Assembly (NCBI GenBank): GCA_030220185.1
Contig: JASPKZ010007297.1
Location: 1,210,001 to 1,274,000, forward strand
Reading direction: 5' to 3'
Origin: Diploptera punctata
Taxonomy: Eukaryota > Arthropoda > Insecta > Blattodea > Blaberidae
DNA length: 64,000 bases
Of this stretch, positions 59,251 through 64,000 are shown one piece after another; the stretch's first letter is position 1, and each line of letters begins with the position of its first letter. Made by a program: the position numbers and the translations under genes. Below the pieces are notes generated by a model that saw only the letters and a program-made list of their open reading frames with translations, had not been told where the DNA came from and searched no databases.

Positions 59251-60051
59251 CAGTGTCCCAAATCGATTTATGCACTCTTTGGAACGTTATTTCTCAGCAA
59301 CGAAATGATACAGAAATACAATTTTTGTTGTGTTTGATCCACAGGGCCGAATGTAAATTATTATTGCTAGTAAAAGATAGGATAAAAATACTTTAGGTAG
59401 TTGCCCGTCTACCATTTTCCCTGCGATTCTTTTTAATTGCAGTTATCTTTTTAATTTGGAAAAGCATAGCAACACGTTCATCGATCCTCACGTTTTTATA
59501 AACAATGGCGGTTAGATTATCATTTGATGAACGTAATTGGATACTGAAGTGTTATTGGAAAGTGGAGAATGTTTTTGAAGTGCAACGGCGTTGGATGGTT
59601 GAATTTGGGACACCATCACCAACAAGGGTAACAATAACAAGACTCGTGCAAAAACCTGCGTGACTGCAACAGTACTCTCGTTATCAGTCGAACGTCTCTT
59701 TCTTCCGCACCGACCTTTCAACACATCTTGAAGCGTTCCATCGTCTTTAAACTCGTCTCGGATTCTTGTTATTGTTACCCTTGTTGGTGGTGGTGTCCCA
59801 AATTCAACCATCCAACGTCGTTACATTTCAACAACATTCTCCACTTTCCAATAACACTTCAGTATCCACTTACGTTCATCGAATGATAATCTCGCCGCCA
59901 TTGTTGTTTATAAATACGTGAAGATCGATGAACGTGTTGCTATGCTTTTCCAGTGCCCTGTGGATCAAACACAACAAAAATTGTATTTCTGTCTCATTTC
60001 GTTTCTGAGAAATAACGTTTCAAAGAGTGTATACATCAATTTGGGACACTC
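59251..60051. mobile_element. Palindromic mariner-like element, two head-to-head transposase starts
   Basis: The arms 59251-59645 and 59761-60051 are inverted repeats, from agtgtcccaaat ends inwards. The left arm, plus strand, reads MAVRLSFDERNWILKCYWKV then EVQRRWMVEFGTPSPTRVTI. The right arm has the same N-terminus on the minus strand and continues into KDDGTLQDVLKGRCGRKRRS. The right arm lacks about 110 bases present on the left. No catalytic domain remains. Confidence 0.75.
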
Positions 60052-60293
60052 TCTATTAAAAAAAACAAAACTAATGATGTATAAAGTTGTTATTATGACC
60101 TGTTTTGTTTGAAACTTGATGGCTGACAGAATTAATGAAACAATATTATCTATATTGAATTGAAAACTTTTTTGTCGTTGTTAAGGAAAATGTAAAGGTA
60201 GGGCTCGTAAGTTGAGGAAAAATGTTTTTTTTATTTCATGTCTGAAGACGAGACCCAATATAATATATAAATATATGCATTTAGAATCATTGT

Positions 60294-60480
60294 GGGCCGG
60301 ATAATTGTTGGTTTTATTTGTCCTTTTTCGACTTTTTTAGCGTATTAGTCCTTTTTAACCTTTTTTTAGGTCTTTACGGTTTTATTTTCAACTTTATTTC
60401 CTTTTGACTATATTTATACCATTTGTATAATCTAAGAATAATATTTTTAAACACCAAATACTGAAAAACCTAAAAGTCTA
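60294..60480. repeat. T-rich dispersed repeat, second copy
   Basis: Shares gtcctttttcgacttttt, aacctttttttaggtcttta and gactatatttatacc with 37980-38120. Confidence 0.6.
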
Positions 60481-60487
60481 ACTTATA

Positions 60488-61203
60488 CAGGGTGTTCCAA
60501 AATGATGAACGGGGTTTCTTAGTTGTTTAATTTCCCTTACGGATATATATATATAAGAACAACACTTGCATGAGATTAAAGAGAAACTCTTCCAGTTTTC
60601 ATAACATATTTTATAAGTATTCGATGTGAGCACCTTTCGTTACATGGCACACATCTAGCCGATAGTCGAATTTCTCCAAAACCTTGGTCAGCATATTTTG
60701 AGTAATGGATTCAACAACAGCAACAATCCTTCTTCTCAAGTCTGGGTGGTGGTACGTACCAATGGCCCTTCACATACCCCCACAGGAATAAATCACAAGG
60801 GGTGAGATCGGGAGACCGTGGAGGGGATGGGAATAAACCATGTCATCCGGACCGACGCGTCATTTGGTGTTCGTGGACGTCCTGGGTTTTTCCTTTTACA
60901 GATACATCTAGTTGTTTCTAACTGTTTATACCGTCGACGGATTATCTTATCTGTCGGAGGATCAATTCCAAATTGCCGTCGGAAAGCTCACTGCACTGCA
61001 ACAATGAAACCAGACCTCGCAAATTACAACACACAGAATGGCTTCTGTGCAGGAGTCACCATTTTCACTAATTTAATGCTGACGATGTAATAATGACAAG
61101 AAACAAATTACTCCATACATTATAGCAAATAACCATGCATCCAATTTCGTTTGTAAAGCTACACCAACTACTTAAAACCTGTTAATCATTTTGGAACACG
61201 GTG
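60488..61203 (-). mobile_element. Mariner-like element, internally deleted
   Basis: The ends cagggtgttccaaaatgatg and atcattttggaacacggtg are inverted and flanked by TA. Minus-strand N-terminal remains: MVTPAQKPFCVL, FRRQFGIDPPTDKIIRR and CKRKNPGRPRTPN (60840-61070). C-terminal remains near 60600-60830: WGYVKG-type and YRLDVCHVTKGAHIEY. The catalytic part is missing. Confidence 0.7.
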
Positions 61204-61414
61204 TACTTGTGTGGAAAAGAAGTCATTTGTATGAAATGATAACATACAAGAACCCGTTGTGGAACACAATTCCAATACATATTGATAGCTACAAGTGAAA
61301 ACTGTTAAAAATATTAGCCATAGACCAAGTTCCACACCAAATTACATTAAACATATATCACTTTTACAAATCTAATTTGAATTCAGTATGAGGTGACAAT
61401 AAACTATCAAATGG

Positions 61415-61468
61415 CAGGAAATTCATACAGGAATCAGACAAGGATGCCCTCTATCGCCACTTTTATCT

Positions 61469-61520
<52 letters not shown>

Positions 61521-61990
61521 TCAGACAGAAAATGGAGAGAACAACGTCATGGACATACACAATTGAACAGAAATATTAAATTAGATACGTACATTTTTTG
61601 CAGATGATGTAGCATTAGTGGCACGCTCAGAGGACAAATTACAAAATGCAGTATATGATTTTAATAAAATAGCCATCTAGTTTAATATGAAAATTTATAC
61701 AGGGAAAACAAAATAATGAGTTTTCATGGAAAATACCCTGTATGTAACACATTGTTTATAGATTCAAAAATATTGGAAAGAGTGCATTCATTTACCTACC
61801 TTGGATATACATTAACATATTTGGATGAAGCAGACATATCAAATAAAAATATCTATTTTAATAAAACCGTGGGAATAATAAATTCAGAAATGAAATCTTC
61901 ATTAGTTCAGAGAGATACCAGAGTACAGTTATACAAAACCTTAGCAAAACCTGCACTTTGCTACGACAGTAAGGCATGGAGTTTGTGAAA
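61415..61990 (+). mobile_element. LINE reverse transcriptase pseudogene
   Basis: GIRQGCPLSPLL (61433) is followed by an AT microsatellite (61474-61517). Then FADDVALVARSEDKLQNAVY (61598) and, after a stop, SFTYLGYTLTYLDEADISNK and RVQLYKTLAKPALCYDSKAW. This gives the order of RT motifs 4-5 and thumb. Confidence 0.75.
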
Positions 61991-62089
61991 GAAGAGGATA
62001 GCAGGATAACTTCTGGTGAAATGAGATATACAGCAGGGTACACCAAGTGAAATTACAAACGCAATGATGATATATTGAAGTAATTAACT

Positions 62090-62230
62090 GGATGAATGAG
62101 TTCAGATAGAGTTCCCAAAGCCTCATTGTTGTCCAACAGGAAAGAGATCTGTGGGCCGTCCAATGAAGTGCTGGATACAAAATTCATCAGTGAGATCGTA
62201 ATAGTTAAGACTTGTACGGATGAATAAGAA
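62090..62230 (+). mobile_element. LINE 3' coding fragment
   Basis: MSSDRVPKASLLSNRKEICG matches the piece at 54600-54777. It is probably the 3' end of the pseudogene at 61415. Confidence 0.55.
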
Positions 62231-62239
62231 GAAGAGAAG

Positions 62240-62735
62240 TGAATACACTTGTAAAGTATTACACCTGTGGAATAGGGTCCGGAGTATTATGGCTTCGAAG
62301 AGGTAAGACTGGCGTACACTTCTGAAGAAGGCCATGACGCACACAGAGTTTCCGTAGAAGTGGTGATGATGACGTAATGGTTCCTTTTATCAGAACACTC
62401 AATAAAGTTAGTGGGTAGAGGTTGTTTGAAGGTAAAGACGCTAAGGTAGGTATCCAATTAGCAGAATGAGGTAGGTTAGAAGCGACAGTAGAAAACAGAT
62501 GAAGTTAAGAAGTGATGTGAAGTTGTCCCAACCAAATGTTGAAGAACGTTCTGAGTTGTTGACGAGGTCGGCGCCTTCACCGCCCGATGTTTCAGAAGCT
62601 GCCACAGCCTGTTGGAAACATAACATTATAGACAGTGTCTCCAACATTTCTTCCATTCATCACTTCCCAACTACTTTTTAGTCGACTTTTTTTATTTCAT
62701 TTATTTATAGACGCTTTAACATCTAAGCTATATCA
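62240..62735. other. Downstream flank, short frames of unknown value
   Basis: Around 62441-62681 both strands are open for 60-71 codons (for example MKLRSDVKLSQPNVEERSEL on plus). There is no start context, splice pattern or family resemblance, so I do not call a gene. Confidence 0.25.
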
Positions 62736-62739
62736 CACC

Positions 62740-62850
62740 TAATTAACTGACTCTCTGGCAGTATCGAATCCGATGGAAAATCACCACTCCGACATAAGCT
62801 CTCTATATGTCTCTATCCTGCGCTGGAATTTTCCAATCATTCCCTACACA
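62740..62850 (-). mobile_element. LINE (RTE-like) 3' fragment
   Basis: Reverse of the terminus (ctggcagtatcgaatccgat, cgacataagctctctatatg). Confidence 0.65.
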
Positions 62851-62859
62851 AATCACCCG

Positions 62860-63400
62860 CCAAAAATTCTTTAAACCTCCCCTCCAAAAAATTGTTAAGG
62901 CTCCCTAGAAACCTATTAAGCATAAAATGAATATAAATCTTGTTAAGGCATAAAGATTTATAAAGAATACATAAATGTATCCATAACACATTTTTAATGT
63001 CAGATAATTTGACGACGTTATGTATCAACCAGTTAAGTGCCACTTAAAAAAATTATATTTTGATGCCATCTGTTGCACTGGCTCATGAAGTAAGTGTACG
63101 CACACTTTTAGCGCCAAATCGTTCCTAAATATGCCTTATTATTAAAGAAAAACGTAAACGCCATCAATCCTATCAGAGATTCTGTGTTTTGCAACAAACG
63201 GCTATGAAACTAGATCTTCATAAATGCTAATCTCGTACAGCCAAGCACCAAGTGTTCCTGCTCTTAGATTGTTGATGCATAACTGAGTATATTATCACAT
63301 AAGTGATTATCAGGTCAGAAATAATTAAATAGCTCTTGCTAGAATTTAAAATATAAAAAAATTAAACATACTTTTGTCAAAATTTACATAAAGGCGCATA
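62860..63400. other. Downstream flank, nothing recognised
   Basis: No supported feature. Confidence 0.3.
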
Positions 63401-63479
63401 CCCGATTGATGTATAACGCCGTAGAATTGCAATCAAGATATATATATTTTTTTATTATGGGTTACTTTTTATGTAAAAC

Positions 63480-63715
63480 TACAAGCGTTATCGTCACCAT
63501 ATCCCATCTGCAGCAGAGTATGCGAAATTCACAGTTCATTAAGAATCTTAAAAGGCCAAAAAAAAAAAAAGACATAAGTTTCCAATGGATTGCATCTCAT
63601 TGCGGTATTGTAGGAAATGAAATAGCAGATTACGGCAAAAGCTCCTTATTCGCGGGGGATGTGTTCCGCAAATATGTTGCAAATACAGAAACCTCAAACA
63701 TGGAATGGTAATTTG
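63480..63715 (+). mobile_element. LINE RNase H domain fragment
   Basis: The frame 63406-63711 includes KKKDISFQWIASHCGIVGNE followed by IADYGKSS. The WIxSHxGIxGNExAD block is the RNase H signature of Jockey/R1/I-type LINEs. Upstream residues are unrelated or decayed. Confidence 0.7.
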
Positions 63716-63719
63716 TATG

Positions 63720-64000
63720 GGTAGGCCTATATAGGGAATACGTTCCAAAGTTAACAATAAAATAAAATTTATCACAATAAAATCAATTAATGAGAGATTT
63801 TCAACAATTTATATTAATTATTACTGTCAGGTTTAGGCAAGGACTAAAAGAACTTACCATTTTTTTTTCTGTTTTGACGCTTTTAAATGGTCTGTCAATT
63901 AAGATTAAAATTCAGCTGTGAATTCTGCGATAGAATTCATTATTTTGTCTTCGGATTTCTTGATTCATTAACTGTGAAACAGCATGATATACGAGTAGAC
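63720..64000. other. Window end, nothing recognised
   Basis: AT-rich; no supported feature. Confidence 0.3.

Noticed and set aside
62441..62681. Overlapping 60-71-codon frames on both strands
   Set aside because: Short, overlapping in antisense, and without any motif or splice context.

Overview
The window is animal nuclear DNA, AT-rich and crowded with retrotransposon and DNA-transposon remnants. A single spliced host gene runs through it on the plus strand. The dominant LINE family (3' ends coding for a GKPEGKRPVGRPR-type tail and closing on short GTAA/GTTA tandem repeats), the tRNA-headed SINEs and the very large introns suggest an insect with a big repeat-rich genome. A cockroach or other blattodean is most likely; this is an inference from the repeat style, not a proven identity.

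The host gene is a secreted glycoside hydrolase family 18 (chitinase-like) protein. I read it as nine coding exons from the ATG at 5663 to the stop at 53856-53858: 1,146 coding bases (381 residues) spread over 48.2 kb. All junctions keep frame and have gt/ag borders. The exons are 5663-5726, 7338-7508, 11333-11433, 15831-15947, 21517-21644, 24413-24539, 30181-30366, 38839-38961 and 53730-53858. The product has a signal peptide and one catalytic domain, and no chitin-binding domain follows. It keeps the catalytic glutamate (E144) and two of the three motif aspartates. The first aspartate of DxxDxDxE is His137, and the Trp expected after the IGG strand is Gly103, so activity is uncertain.

Layout: 1-5655 is upstream flank made of LINE, SINE and MITE debris. 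5656-53858 is the gene. Its introns hold foldback elements, a triplicated 482-bp unit, two hAT-like elements with 8-bp duplications, a nested TIR element carrying a MITE, a SINE and a LINE, a 7.3-kb CA/CT-rich array directly behind the exon 7 donor, a pair of MULE-like MITEs, a Helitron-like element split by a LINE copy, and a nearly intact 1.5-kb Tc1 transposon coding for a 343-residue DD34E transposase. 53859-64000 is downstream flank with LINE pieces, a triplicated 169-bp hairpin unit, a palindromic mariner-like element and a second internally deleted one. I recognise no second host gene.

Observations most worth following: hammerhead-ribozyme-like CUGANGA/stem/GAAA cores in a family of foldback elements in introns 3 and 4; a foldback element whose centre is a tRNA-like sequence; the G-poor 7.3-kb intronic array; the active-site changes in the chitinase; and a decayed minus-strand reading frame of unfamiliar origin near 56 kb.
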